Assembly: GCF_020783315.1 (NCBI RefSeq)
Contig: NZ_CP086063.1
Location: forward strand, 62,001-126,000
Direction: 5' to 3'
Length of the DNA: 64,000 bases
From: Ferruginibacter lapsinanis
Lineage (GTDB): Bacteria > Bacteroidota > Bacteroidia > Chitinophagales > Chitinophagaceae
The notes under the pieces were generated by a model. It saw nothing but the letters and a program-made list of their open reading frames with translations, was not told the DNA's origin and did not search any database. This document shows, one piece after another, positions 30,720 to 40,129 of this stretch. The translations under genes and the position numbers were made by a program. Position 1 is the stretch's first letter. Each line of letters begins with the position of its first letter.

Positions 30720-31366
30720 ATAAAGTCTATTTTATATTTTTTTATGTCTAACGAATTCAAAAAAAATGCTTCTGTATAAACTAATTGTTATCAAATCATC
30801 AACTTAATAACAATGATATTTTATTGTTGTACTATGCTAACAGTGTTGTATACACGAAAAACTGTAGTTAGTACCTGTCTGTTTCTGTAAGGGGTGGAAC
30901 ATATTAACATAGATGTTTTTTTATTGTTGTTTATAAATATTAAAAACTAAAACCCAAATGATATACTTCTATCATTCAGTAACAAAACTTTCAGTGTTTA
31001 GTTGAAAGGAGACAAACAATGTTAAAACTTTTCTATATTATATTGGAGTAAGTACAACATTCAGACTGAAATAGGAAACAAAAGCCCGAAGTTGATATGT
31101 GAAAGTATGAATAAAAAGTTAAAAAATCAAAAACGTATAAAAAAAGTGCATAATTTTTATTTTTAGTTGTAAAAAAATACATTTTATATATTTTTTACAC
31201 ATGACGCATTAAAAATAATTATATACATCAAAAATGGCCATTTTGCTTCAAATACCTATTTTACGCAATATAAAAGGGGCTAAATAGCAGGATTTACGAA
31301 ATTGTTCTGGTTAGAACTTTTTTTTATTTATTTTACACGTTCAAAAAAAATTCACTTTTTCCCTTC
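30720..31366. other. 647-bp AT-rich intergenic region between divergent operons
   Basis: Separates giant 2 (minus) from the glycosyltransferase operon (plus) and must hold both promoters. No clear TTTG/TAnnTTTG pair was found. It contains the 10-bp operator core at 31260-31269, a short gttct/agaac inverted repeat at 31304-31317 and long A/T tracts. No convincing gene is present. Confidence 0.6.
31260..31269. promoter_or_regulatory. Third copy of the operator-like core
   Basis: TTTACGCAAT is the 10-bp core of the motif found at 3674-3687 and 19883-19896. Here it lies ~100 bp before the glycosyltransferase operon and ~540 bp before giant 2, so which gene it would serve is unclear. A 10-bp match alone is weak evidence. 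Confidence 0.3.
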
Positions 31367-33394
31367 ATGGCAAAGAAAAAAGAAAAACCTGTTGCAGCTA
31401 TTCAATTGTCTGCTCCAACACTTGCTAACAGATTTATTACGGCTTTTGGTGATAAAACTTTTTTGCAGATCACCGTGCTGCTGCTGTTCCCCTTTTTTAT
31501 ATTCATTAAAGTAGCCGGGTTTCAGTTCATTAATATGGATGATGTGGCAATTATCCAAAACCATTATGATGTTTTAAGCAGTTTTAAAAATATTGGCATC
31601 GCATTTAAAACGGATGCCTTCCTCGGACCACATGGAGATTATTATCGTCCGATACAAACGGTGTCCTTTATGCTGGATGCATTTATAGGAAAAGACAATC
31701 CATGGATATACCATGTAATGGAATTGGTTTATCATCTACTAACCGTACTTTCTTTATACTATCTATTGATATTTTTCGACCTGAAAAAGATCAGCGCCTT
31801 TTTGTTCAGTTTGTTTTTTAGCCTGCATCCGCTGGTATCTTCAGCGGTTTCGTGGGTACCTGCCCGTGGGGATGTGTTGATAGGTCTTTTTGGAATATTA
31901 CTGGTACTCAATTTTGCAAAATACCTTGCTACCAACAAGCGTATCTATTTCATTTTGCACGCTGCATTTTTCTTAATCGCTGCTTTCACTAAAGAAACTA
32001 CCGTGATATTTCCGGTGATCTTACTGGTGTATTATTTCTTTATAGCAAAACAAAAATTTGATATAAAAAAATTACTCCCCTTTATTATTTTATGGGTAAC
32101 GGTTACGGCTACCTTTTTACTATTCAGGAGCAAAGTGGTGAGTGGCACGCCTCCTGATTTCATTTTTGGTATATCTCCGTTCTTTCAGAATTTACCAACT
32201 ATCCCTATTATCATTGCCAAGCTGATCCTACCATTCAATTTATCTACACTCCCACTGTTCGAGCCTGCATTTACCCTGATCGGATGTTTATTATTAGTAG
32301 TGATTGCTGTAGTGATAATAAAAAAGATTCGATCAAAAGAATGGCTGCCTGTAGTAGGATTCGGCTGGTTTCTTTTATTCATCATTCCACCAATGTTCTT
32401 TAAATTGTATTACAGTAAATTCTTACTGGAGTATTATGAACACAGGATGTATCTGCCTGTTATCGGTATCATCATATTTGCAGCTTATCTCTTCAATCAA
32501 AAATTAACTGCATCTAAAACACAAAATATTATATGGTTACCGGCCGTATTGATCATTGTATTTACACCAATTGCTACCATACATAGTGATGATTTTAAAA
32601 ATTCCATCAGTTTCTTCAGCAATGCTGCATCATTAAATAACCCTGGTGCTATGACCAAAAGAGGTGAAGAATATATCAAAGACAGAGATGTGACCAATGC
32701 TTTGGCAGATTTTGAAGATGCCATTCAAACCTCACAAAGTGAATACCCTCCGGCATTTTACAATCGTGGTTTGATCAATTTAACGTTTACAAAAGATTAC
32801 AAAGCAGCCGAAGCAGATTTTACTACTACGGTTGTTTTAGATACTACCTATTTTGATGCCTACATTAGCCGAGCAAATGCAAGAATATTACAACAAAATG
32901 TAGGGGGTGCTTTAAGCGATCTGGAAAAAGCAAAACAATTTACTCCTAAAAATCCGCAGATATTCTATACCGCAGGAAAAGCGTATGTAACAGCACAACA
33001 GTATGAAACTGCCTTGGCTAATTTTACTACATCGATCCAACTGGACAGTAATTATGCAGAAGCATTTAACGACAGGGCCTTTGTAAATTATAAATTGCAG
33101 CGATTTGATAGCTCTATGGTTGACTGCAACAAGGCCATTGCACTAAATCCCGCTTTCTTAAATGCTTACTACAATAAAGGAATGATCTTTTATGAAAAGG
33201 GATTAAGCGATTCAGCCATTCATCAGTTTGACATTACGTTGTCTCTTGCCAATAACTTTTATTTCGGGCATTTTTACAGAGGCATGGCCAAGCTGCAAAA
33301 GAAAGATATGAATGGTGCTTGTTATGATTGGCAGGAGTCTGTAAAACTTGGTTTTACAATGGCGCAGGATACTATAAAAAAATATTGCAAATAA
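31367..33394 (+). CDS. TMTC-like GT-C membrane glycosyltransferase with C-terminal TPRs (first of tandem pair)
   Basis: A 675-residue protein. Residues ~35-420 form a polytopic membrane domain with GT-C features: an acidic pair in the first outer loop (NMDDVAII), DYYRPIQTVSFMLDA, HPLVSSAVSWVPARGD and FTKETTVIFP. This layout resembles eukaryotic TMTC/PMT protein O-mannosyltransferases and their bacterial relatives. Residues ~430-660 are tetratricopeptide repeats (ALADFEDAI, AEADFTTTV, ALANFTTSI, AYYNKGMIFYEKG). Such enzymes use a lipid-linked sugar and act at the outer face of the inner membrane. It is followed after 22 bp by a paralogue and then by a DPM1-like enzyme that could make the lipid-linked donor. 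The target is unknown; the neighbouring Ser/Thr-rich secreted giants are candidates by proximity only. Confidence 0.8.
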   Translation: MAKKKEKPVAAIQLSAPTLANRFITAFGDKTFLQITVLLLFPFFIFIKVAGFQFINMDDVAIIQNHYDVLSSFKNIGIAFKTDAFLGPHGDYYRPIQTVSFMLDAFIGKDNPWIYHVMELVYHLLTVLSLYYLLIFFDLKKISAFLFSLFFSLHPLVSSAVSWVPARGDVLIGLFGILLVLNFAKYLATNKRIYFILHAAFFLIAAFTKETTVIFPVILLVYYFFIAKQKFDIKKLLPFIILWVTVTATFLLFRSKVVSGTPPDFIFGISPFFQNLPTIPIIIAKLILPFNLSTLPLFEPAFTLIGCLLLVVIAVVIIKKIRSKEWLPVVGFGWFLLFIIPPMFFKLYYSKFLLEYYEHRMYLPVIGIIIFAAYLFNQKLTASKTQNIIWLPAVLIIVFTPIATIHSDDFKNSISFFSNAASLNNPGAMTKRGEEYIKDRDVTNALADFEDAIQTSQSEYPPAFYNRGLINLTFTKDYKAAEADFTTTVVLDTTYFDAYISRANARILQQNVGGALSDLEKAKQFTPKNPQIFYTAGKAYVTAQQYETALANFTTSIQLDSNYAEAFNDRAFVNYKLQRFDSSMVDCNKAIALNPAFLNAYYNKGMIFYEKGLSDSAIHQFDITLSLANNFYFGHFYRGMAKLQKKDMNGACYDWQESVKLGFTMAQDTIKKYCK

Positions 33395-33416
33395 AGCCCC
33401 GAGACAAAGCTGACAT

Positions 33417-35432
33417 ATGAAAATTAAAATAACCAAGGAAAACGTTATAAAAAGTTTATCCACCAATAAATGGTGGCATATGCTGGCACTGATCGTTTTA
33501 CCAGCATTGATCTATTTCCAAACGGTAAAATTTGATTATACCAACTTTGATGATAACGGGATCATTTTACAAAAATTTGATATTGTTGGAGACATAAAAA
33601 AAATAGATACTGCATACAAAGTAGATGCGTTCTTTAATAAGTCGGGGGATTTTTACCGACCTGTACAGAACATTACTTTTATGCTGGATGCCCAGGTGAG
33701 CAGAGAAAAATTATGGATGTTTCACATCACCAATTTACTGATTCATATTTTTACAGGTATCGCCTTGTACTTTTTTCTGCAGGTGTTAAAGATCGATCGG
33801 CTCAATGCATTTTTATTATCATTGTTATTTGCAGCCCATCCTCTCTTTGCATCTGGCGTAGGCTGGGTTCCGTCGAGAGGTGATATCCTGATCGGCTTGT
33901 TGGGAATATTGTTGTTCATCACATTCGACCGACACATTGTAAAACGAAAATTCATTTATTTTATATTGCATGCACTGGTCTTTTTGGTGATCATTTTCAC
34001 CAAAGAAACAACGATCTTATTTCCGTTGTTATTATTGTTCCATTACTTTTTAAATATTCAGCATCCGCATGAAATAAAAAAGATAAAATATCATTCGCTA
34101 AAACTGTTGCCCTATTTTATTGTGTGGGCAAGTGTGCTTGTCTTTTATTTTATGATGAGAAAAAATGTGGTGGCCAACTCTGGTGCCACCAGTGATGTAT
34201 TGGGGATCATTCCTTTCTTTAAAAACAATACGGTTATTCCTACCATCATCGGAAAATTCTTTTTCCCTTATAATCTTTCAACATTTCCTTTATATAATAA
34301 TACGGACACTATTATCGGAAGCATATTTCTTTTATTGGTGGCATTTGTTACTATTTATTTTTCTGCAAAAAAACATTGGGTTGTTTTGCTTGGATTATTG
34401 TGGTTTTTATTTTTTGCCGTACCGCCAACTATTTACAGATTAGAAAATGCAGATGTATTTTTTAATTACCTGGAACACAGAACTTACCTGCCTATGATCG
34501 GTATGTTCATCATTGTGGGATTTGCATTCAATACAGGCATGCATCATGTCTCATTTAAAAAAACTGTCAATTGGGTATATATTCCGGTGCTTGCAGTGTT
34601 TACGATCCTTGCTGCTATTCATTGTGCTGATTACAAAGACTCTTTTACGTTGAGAAACAGAGCAGCTACATTGGATAACCCTTCGGGATTATCAGGAAGA
34701 GCAGGAGAATATCTTTCTAAAGGAGATACAACAAAAGCATTGGAAGACATCAATAGAGCGATTCAACTGAATAACAAAGATGCCAATATGTATTTTGAAC
34801 GTGGAAAAATAATGGCAAGGTTGCAAAAACATGAAGAGGCAGAAGCCGATTTTTCTTTAGCGCTTGGCCTTCAACCAAATGCTGTTGATGCACTTATGGC
34901 TCGTTCTATCGAAAAAAGATTATTGAAAAAATATGAAAGTGCTTTCAGGGATATTTTTCAGGCAGCGTCGTTAGATTCTACCAACCCCAAGGTTTTCAAC
35001 AGTTTCGGCAATCTTTTTTTAGAAGTAAAAGATTATAATCAGGCGATCGGCAGTTATTCAAGAGCGATCAAACTTCAACCAAATTTCCCCGATCCGTATA
35101 ACAACAGGTCATATGCAAAAATATTGAACGGCGATTACCAGGGAGCTATAACCGACTGCTATACAGCACTTCAGTTAATGAAAGCAAAACCATCTCCGAT
35201 CGTTTACAATAACTTGGGACATGCACACAGAGAATTAAATCATTTAGACTCTGCTTTTTTCTATTTTGATAAAGCCATTGCATTGAAAAATAATTTTTCG
35301 CAGGCATACTTTGAAAGAGGTATTGCGAAACAAAAAAATAACGATATTACAGGCGCATGCAAAGACTGGAGAAGTGCTGCTGCATATGGTTATACTGATA
35401 CATTGAAACTGACTGAAAAATATTGCCGGTAA
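33417..35432 (+). CDS. TMTC-like GT-C membrane glycosyltransferase with C-terminal TPRs (second of tandem pair)
   Basis: A 671-residue paralogue of the preceding gene with the same order of parts. A polytopic GT-C-like domain contains NFDDNGIIL, DFYRPVQNITFMLDA, HPLFASGVGWVPSRGD and FTKETTILFP. TPRs follow from ~residue 430 (ALEDINRAI, AEADFSLAL, AIGSYSRAIKL, AFFYFDKAIAL). Sequence is clearly diverged from its neighbour, so the duplication is old and both copies appear intact. The 22-bp and 30-bp gaps on either side indicate one operon. The two copies may differ in acceptor or sugar; nothing in the sequence decides this. Confidence 0.8.
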   Translation: MKIKITKENVIKSLSTNKWWHMLALIVLPALIYFQTVKFDYTNFDDNGIILQKFDIVGDIKKIDTAYKVDAFFNKSGDFYRPVQNITFMLDAQVSREKLWMFHITNLLIHIFTGIALYFFLQVLKIDRLNAFLLSLLFAAHPLFASGVGWVPSRGDILIGLLGILLFITFDRHIVKRKFIYFILHALVFLVIIFTKETTILFPLLLLFHYFLNIQHPHEIKKIKYHSLKLLPYFIVWASVLVFYFMMRKNVVANSGATSDVLGIIPFFKNNTVIPTIIGKFFFPYNLSTFPLYNNTDTIIGSIFLLLVAFVTIYFSAKKHWVVLLGLLWFLFFAVPPTIYRLENADVFFNYLEHRTYLPMIGMFIIVGFAFNTGMHHVSFKKTVNWVYIPVLAVFTILAAIHCADYKDSFTLRNRAATLDNPSGLSGRAGEYLSKGDTTKALEDINRAIQLNNKDANMYFERGKIMARLQKHEEAEADFSLALGLQPNAVDALMARSIEKRLLKKYESAFRDIFQAASLDSTNPKVFNSFGNLFLEVKDYNQAIGSYSRAIKLQPNFPDPYNNRSYAKILNGDYQGAITDCYTALQLMKAKPSPIVYNNLGHAHRELNHLDSAFFYFDKAIALKNNFSQAYFERGIAKQKNNDITGACKDWRSAAAYGYTDTLKLTEKYCR

Positions 35433-35462
35433 TTTGCCTGAAATATTAAAGTATAGATTGTT

Positions 35463-36200
35463 ATGATTAGAAATAAAAAAGTAGTGGTGGTAATGCCTGC
35501 ATACAATGCAGCTAAGACGCTGTTGAATACATACAACGATATTCCTTTTGATATAGTAGATAAAGTGTTGCTGGTAGATGATGCCAGTACAGATGAAACC
35601 AGCAAGATCGCAAGAGAGCTCAATATTGAATTGCACATACATGAAAAAAATCTGGGCTATGGCGGTAATCAAAAAACCTGTTACACCGCTGCATTGAATG
35701 CCGGTGCAGATATTGTGGTCATGCTGCATCCCGATTATCAGTATACGCCTAAGTTGATCAGCGCAATGGCTTACTTACTGGAATCAGGTGAGTTTGATGT
35801 TGTACTAGGATCTAGAATATTAGGCGGTAAAGCTTTATCGGGAGGTATGCCTTATTATAAATATTTTTTTAATCGTATACTTACCCTCACACAAAACCTG
35901 TTGATGAAAGCCAAACTATCAGAATACCACACAGGTTACAGGGCATACAACAGGTCTGTTTTGGAAAAAATAAAATGGCAAACTAATTCTGATGATTTTG
36001 TTTTTGATAACCAATTTTTATCACAGGCAATATTTCATGGCTTTAATATCGGAGAGATCACCTGCCCTACAAAATATTTTGAAGAAGCCTCTTCCATCAA
36101 TTTTTCAAGAAGTCTTAAATATGGATTGGGTTGCATAAAAAATTCGCTGCTGTTTAGATTACATAAAATGGGTATATATAAATCATCTTTATTTTCATAA
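35463..36200 (+). CDS. Glycosyltransferase family 2, DPM1/polyprenyl-phosphate sugar synthase-like
   Basis: A 245-residue soluble GT-A fold protein with VVVVMPAYNAAKTL near the N-terminus, the nucleotide-sugar motif LLVDDASTDETS, a variant metal/donor motif MLHPDYQY, and GSRILGGKALSGGMPYYKYFFNR plus YHTGYRAYNR, typical of dolichol-phosphate mannose synthase-like enzymes. It lacks the C-terminal membrane helices of some relatives. The likely reaction is transfer of a sugar from a nucleotide donor to polyprenyl phosphate at the cytoplasmic face. Its place as last gene of the operon behind two GT-C/TPR proteins suggests that it supplies their lipid-linked donor. The actual sugar cannot be read from the sequence. 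Confidence 0.85.
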   Translation: MIRNKKVVVVMPAYNAAKTLLNTYNDIPFDIVDKVLLVDDASTDETSKIARELNIELHIHEKNLGYGGNQKTCYTAALNAGADIVVMLHPDYQYTPKLISAMAYLLESGEFDVVLGSRILGGKALSGGMPYYKYFFNRILTLTQNLLMKAKLSEYHTGYRAYNRSVLEKIKWQTNSDDFVFDNQFLSQAIFHGFNIGEITCPTKYFEEASSINFSRSLKYGLGCIKNSLLFRLHKMGIYKSSLFS

Positions 36201-36279
36201 TCCCTGCTATTTTACTACCAAATTTTCATCAAACCGGTTATTTTTTTGAATTATTTGTTAATCAACCTCATTACATTCG

Positions 36280-36308
36280 TTGATTTCTGAATAAGAGCTT
36301 TACCTTTG
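36280..36308 (+). promoter_or_regulatory. Bacteroidota-type promoter of the PHP hydrolase
   Basis: TTG (36280-36282), an 18-nt spacer and TACCTTTG (36301-36308, consensus TAnnTTTG). The start codon is 75 nt further on. Confidence 0.6.
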
Positions 36309-36383
36309 TCTGCTAAACCAAATTGCTTTTGCCATCCTTGACAACAAGGCTGATCAACAGCACCATTACACCTTTCCAAATTA

Positions 36384-38087
36384 ATGAAAAGCTTTTTAAC
36401 AGTACTTGCTATTGCATTGACCTTACCTTCATTTTGCCAGTATAATTTTTACTTTGGTAATTTACATGCTCACACCGCTTACTCCGACGGCAATAAAGAC
36501 AGCGCCACTACAGGGTATAAAACACCAGGCAGCAGTTTTTCTTATGCCAAAGGAAGTTATCACATGGATTTTTTAGGTATAGCTGAACACAACCATTTTT
36601 CCTCTACCAATAATCCGGGAATGCATGTAGCAGATTACACAAAAGGTGCATACCAGGCAGATACTGCTAATCAGGAAGGAAGTTTTGTTTGTATGTTTGG
36701 AATGGAATGGGGAGTAATTGATAATGGTGGTCATATCATTACCTATGGTGTACCCGGTTGGATCGGATGGGAATCCGGAAGCGGAAGCTGGGGACCATCT
36801 AATAACTACACCATCTATTGTGCTAAAAATGATTACAGCAATTTCTGGAAGATCATCAACTCCTATCCTACAGCATTTTGCACTTTGGCACATCCACAGG
36901 ATTTTGATTACAATAATTTAATTGAAGGCACTTACAATCCTTCGGCAGACAGTGCCATAGTTGGTGTAGCCGTAAGAAGCGGCGCTGCATTTTCAACAAC
37001 AACGGATTACTCAGACCCTGCACCTTCCTCCTATCAATCTGTTTATTTCAATGCATTGGCAAAAGGATATCACCTGGGCCCTAATTGCGATCAGGATAAT
37101 CATTATACCAACTTCGGAAGAACGAATCATATCAGAACAGTAGTGCTTGCAAAAAATTTAAAAAGAGATAGCATTACTGCTGCATATAAAGCCAATAGAT
37201 TTTATGCAACAGATGACTGGAATGCACAGGTGAATTTTACTGTTAATGGCAGCTTTATGGGAAGTAATATTACTTCTGCAACCAACTCAGACATACAGGT
37301 GAGTGTAGCAGATGCCGATGCAGGAGATGACGTGAGCAGAATAGATATTTATTATGGTATTCCTGGAAGCGGATCTCTGCCTACAATATTAAGAACCGTC
37401 ACTTCTTCAAACACACTCAGCTATACACATAGCACTGTTTTAAACGATAAATTTTATTACTTCGCAAGGATCATTCAAAAAGATGGCGATTTTATTTACA
37501 CTGCACCCATTTGGGTATTTAGAAATCTGAGCAGTGTACCCTTGACACTGATCAATTTTACAGCTATAGAAAAAGAGAAAAAAGTGTTGCTGAACTGGAC
37601 CACTGCACAGGAAATAAACGACAACAAAATTGACATCGAACACGCCGTTGACGGTATTCATTTCACTGTAATAGGCTCGATACAATCGGCCAATACTAAT
37701 CAACCGAATAACTATAGTTTTATTGATTCCATTCCGGCTAACGGCATTAATTTTTATCGTTTAAAACAAACAGCTGTTACCGGCAATGTTGTTTATTCTT
37801 CCATTACAGCAATAACTATCAGTAAACCAACTGTAGAAATAACAAAGATCAACCCTAACCCGGTCATCAATCAACTTAATATCATTTGCAACGCAGCAGA
37901 TCAAGAGAATATTATTTGTAAAATTTATTCTGCCGAAGGCAGAGAAGTGAAAAATATTGCCGGCTCTTTAGTTTCCGGAGAAAATAAAATAACTGTTGAT
38001 GTATCCTCATTACGCAGAGGAACTTATTTTATTGTCATCAGTAAACCGGATGAAAAAATTACAGAGGCTAAGTTTATAAAGCAATAA
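36384..38087 (+). CDS. Secreted PHP-type metallohydrolase (CehA/McbA-like) with T9SS sorting domain
   Basis: A signal peptide (MKSFLTVLAIALTLPSFCQ) precedes a PHP-like catalytic domain, residues ~20-300. Metal-ligand motifs visible are FGNLHAHTAYSDG, LGIAEHNHF, MFGMEWG, CTLAHPQDF and LGPNCDQDNHYTNFG. PHP enzymes use two or three metal ions to hydrolyse phosphoesters; CehA-like members act on other esters. A central beta domain (~300-390) and the LNWTTAQEINDNKIDIEH module lead to a type A T9SS sorting domain (INPNPVINQLNI to AKFIKQ). The protein is therefore probably exported or surface-bound. The substrate is unknown. The gene has its own promoter and converges on the PafA-like gene. Confidence 0.85.
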   Translation: MKSFLTVLAIALTLPSFCQYNFYFGNLHAHTAYSDGNKDSATTGYKTPGSSFSYAKGSYHMDFLGIAEHNHFSSTNNPGMHVADYTKGAYQADTANQEGSFVCMFGMEWGVIDNGGHIITYGVPGWIGWESGSGSWGPSNNYTIYCAKNDYSNFWKIINSYPTAFCTLAHPQDFDYNNLIEGTYNPSADSAIVGVAVRSGAAFSTTTDYSDPAPSSYQSVYFNALAKGYHLGPNCDQDNHYTNFGRTNHIRTVVLAKNLKRDSITAAYKANRFYATDDWNAQVNFTVNGSFMGSNITSATNSDIQVSVADADAGDDVSRIDIYYGIPGSGSLPTILRTVTSSNTLSYTHSTVLNDKFYYFARIIQKDGDFIYTAPIWVFRNLSSVPLTLINFTAIEKEKKVLLNWTTAQEINDNKIDIEHAVDGIHFTVIGSIQSANTNQPNNYSFIDSIPANGINFYRLKQTAVTGNVVYSSITAITISKPTVEITKINPNPVINQLNIICNAADQENIICKIYSAEGREVKNIAGSLVSGENKITVDVSSLRRGTYFIVISKPDEKITEAKFIKQ

Positions 38088-38254
38088 GGTCTTTTACAAA
38101 TAATATGCTGCAGTTTGTCTTTTTCATAAAGATGCACTAAGAGATATTTCTGATCACAGCCTCTCTCTTAAAAACAAATATATTCTCTGTGCAACAATGT
38201 GATTGCGAAATGAACTTTGTGAAATAAAATCATGCATAGCAATTGCTCAACAAA

Positions 38255-39904
38255 TTATTTTATCACCTCAACAATTGGTTTGCCCACGCATCCGCTAGGC
38301 ATTTGAATTTTCAACATCGCTGCAATGGTAGGAGCAATATCTGTCATGTATGTCTCTCTGTTAGTTTTTCCGGGCTTAACACCCCATCCAAAAAATACAC
38401 AAGGTATATGAGCATCATACGGATTCCAAAGACCATGGGTAGTTCCTTTTCCCCATCCATCAAAATAGCCGGGCTTTAATGTGAATTGGATATCGCCGCT
38501 TCGTTTGGGATTGTATCCATTCATCATCATTTCCTTCTGCGGTTGCGGCAAAGTAGCAATAGCAAGTTTATCTGTCTCAAACGCATCCAGAAAAAATACT
38601 TTTTGTTTCAGTGCTTTAATAACAGCTTTCTTTACCAATTCAATATCCTTTCCTTGCTTTTCAATTTCATTCGTATTTAAATACACCTGATAGTTTTGCA
38701 GGTTCACAATGATATTTTTTATCCCAAATGCATTTTCCAAAATCGGGTTTAATTCATTTCGCAGATCATCATCATTAAACTGCCCTCCCGGAATTTGATG
38801 TTGTGCTAAAAACCCCGGCACATGCGCTACGCCATGATCTGCCGACAAAAACAACAAATAATTCCCCTTGCCTATCTTAGTATCCAGGTACAACAAGAAA
38901 TCCGCAATATCCTTATCCAATCTTAAATAAGTATCTTCTATCTCTACAGAGTTTGGACCAAACGCATGACCAATATAATCTGTAGAAGAGATACTTACAG
39001 TTAAAAAATCTGTGATATCCGGAGTAGCACCCATTAATTCGTTGTTAATGGTAGCTTTAGCAAAATCAAAAGTAAATGTGTTTCCAAAAGGTGTTCTTTT
39101 GAGTGCCTGATATTTAGTGTTTGTTAATGTAGAAAGTTTATGCGGAAATATGGATGACGTCAACCCTTCTATCCGGTCTTCATAAGGCTCATTATCATCA
39201 CTGCTGAGATCATATCTATCGATCGGCAACAAGGTATTCCAATCTTTGCTCATGTATTTCGCCGCCAACTCCTGTTTATTAAAACTATCCACCCATGTAG
39301 GTAATATTTTCATGTAGTAGGTGCTGGATATCCATTTCCCTTGAGTATCATCATACCAATAAGCAGCATTGGCACTATGTCCGGCAGGCAAAATAGCGCC
39401 TCTGTCCTTCAACGCAATACCGATCGTTTTGCTTTTAAAATTATTACTCAATCGAAGTTCGTCTGTGATCGTTGTTGCCCATAAATTTTCAGGACTCATT
39501 TTACCTGCCCAGTTATCACTACCAACACCCCTGACAGTTGAGTCATCTGTACAATAAACATTTTTACCCAGGCTTTTATCATACCAGTTATTCCCAACAA
39601 TTCCGGTTATAGCAGGTATACTGCCTGTATAGATACAGGTATGTCCCACAGCTGTATAGGTAGGCACATAGGGAATCATTGTATTTTCAGCGGCAAATCC
39701 TTCACGTAACAATCTTTTAAATCCATTGTTGCTATATAATTCATTATAGCGATACAGATAATCCCAGCGCATCTGGTCTATTACCAAACCAATTACCAGC
39801 TTTGGTTTTGCAATTGTCGGAGCAATTTTGGTAGTTTGGCCGAATGTAGAACAGGCAATAAAGATCAGGCAAAAAACAGAGAGATAATATCTGCGAAGCA
39901 TCAT
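38255..39904 (-). CDS. PafA-like alkaline phosphatase family protein
   Basis: The ATG at 39904 gives a normal signal peptide (MMLRRYYLSVFCLIFIACSTFGQ); an upstream in-frame ATG at 40006 would add 34 unlikely residues. Motifs match PafA of Bacteroidota: metal ligand Asp43 in VIDQMRWDY, the presumed nucleophile Thr84 in VPTYTAVGHT, Asn105 in GNNW, the KDR pair (166-168), SADHGVAH and GTTHG near the C-terminus. PafA is a calcium-activated periplasmic phosphomonoesterase that releases phosphate from organic sources. Here the full set of residues that separates PafA from phosphodiesterases of the same superfamily is present. No T9SS domain is seen, so a periplasmic place is likely. Confidence 0.88.
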   Translation of the reverse strand: MMLRRYYLSVFCLIFIACSTFGQTTKIAPTIAKPKLVIGLVIDQMRWDYLYRYNELYSNNGFKRLLREGFAAENTMIPYVPTYTAVGHTCIYTGSIPAITGIVGNNWYDKSLGKNVYCTDDSTVRGVGSDNWAGKMSPENLWATTITDELRLSNNFKSKTIGIALKDRGAILPAGHSANAAYWYDDTQGKWISSTYYMKILPTWVDSFNKQELAAKYMSKDWNTLLPIDRYDLSSDDNEPYEDRIEGLTSSIFPHKLSTLTNTKYQALKRTPFGNTFTFDFAKATINNELMGATPDITDFLTVSISSTDYIGHAFGPNSVEIEDTYLRLDKDIADFLLYLDTKIGKGNYLLFLSADHGVAHVPGFLAQHQIPGGQFNDDDLRNELNPILENAFGIKNIIVNLQNYQVYLNTNEIEKQGKDIELVKKAVIKALKQKVFFLDAFETDKLAIATLPQPQKEMMMNGYNPKRSGDIQFTLKPGYFDGWGKGTTHGLWNPYDAHIPCVFFGWGVKPGKTNRETYMTDIAPTIAAMLKIQMPSGCVGKPIVEVIK

Positions 39905-40129
39905 GTTTTGTTGTTTAAGTAAATATAAAATTAATATAGTTGGCTGATAAATACTGCTTGTTAACTCAATGTTATGTGTTTTGATGTCATTTCCGTAATT
40001 TTGCACATCGTCAAAATCAGGATTTACAGGATTATGGCATTACAGAATTACATTCTGCTAATCAAATACCCCTTTAAATATTGTACAGGCAAATATTCGT
40101 AAATCGTAAATAAAAAATCGTAATTACGC

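Noticed and set aside
31019..31051. 10-codon frame after a perfect AAAGGAG at good spacing upstream of the glycosyltransferase operon
   Set aside because: Too short to judge, and Bacteroidota rarely rely on such ribosome sites; no hairpin or similarity to known leader peptides was seen.
31108..31167. 19-codon Lys-rich frame in the 30720-31366 gap
   Set aside because: Its composition is what AT-rich non-coding DNA gives; no supporting signal.
19920..31200. TATTTTTTACAC found upstream of both giants (near 19930 and 31190)
   Set aside because: A 12-mer made mostly of A/T in very AT-rich DNA at unequal distances from the genes; chance is likely.
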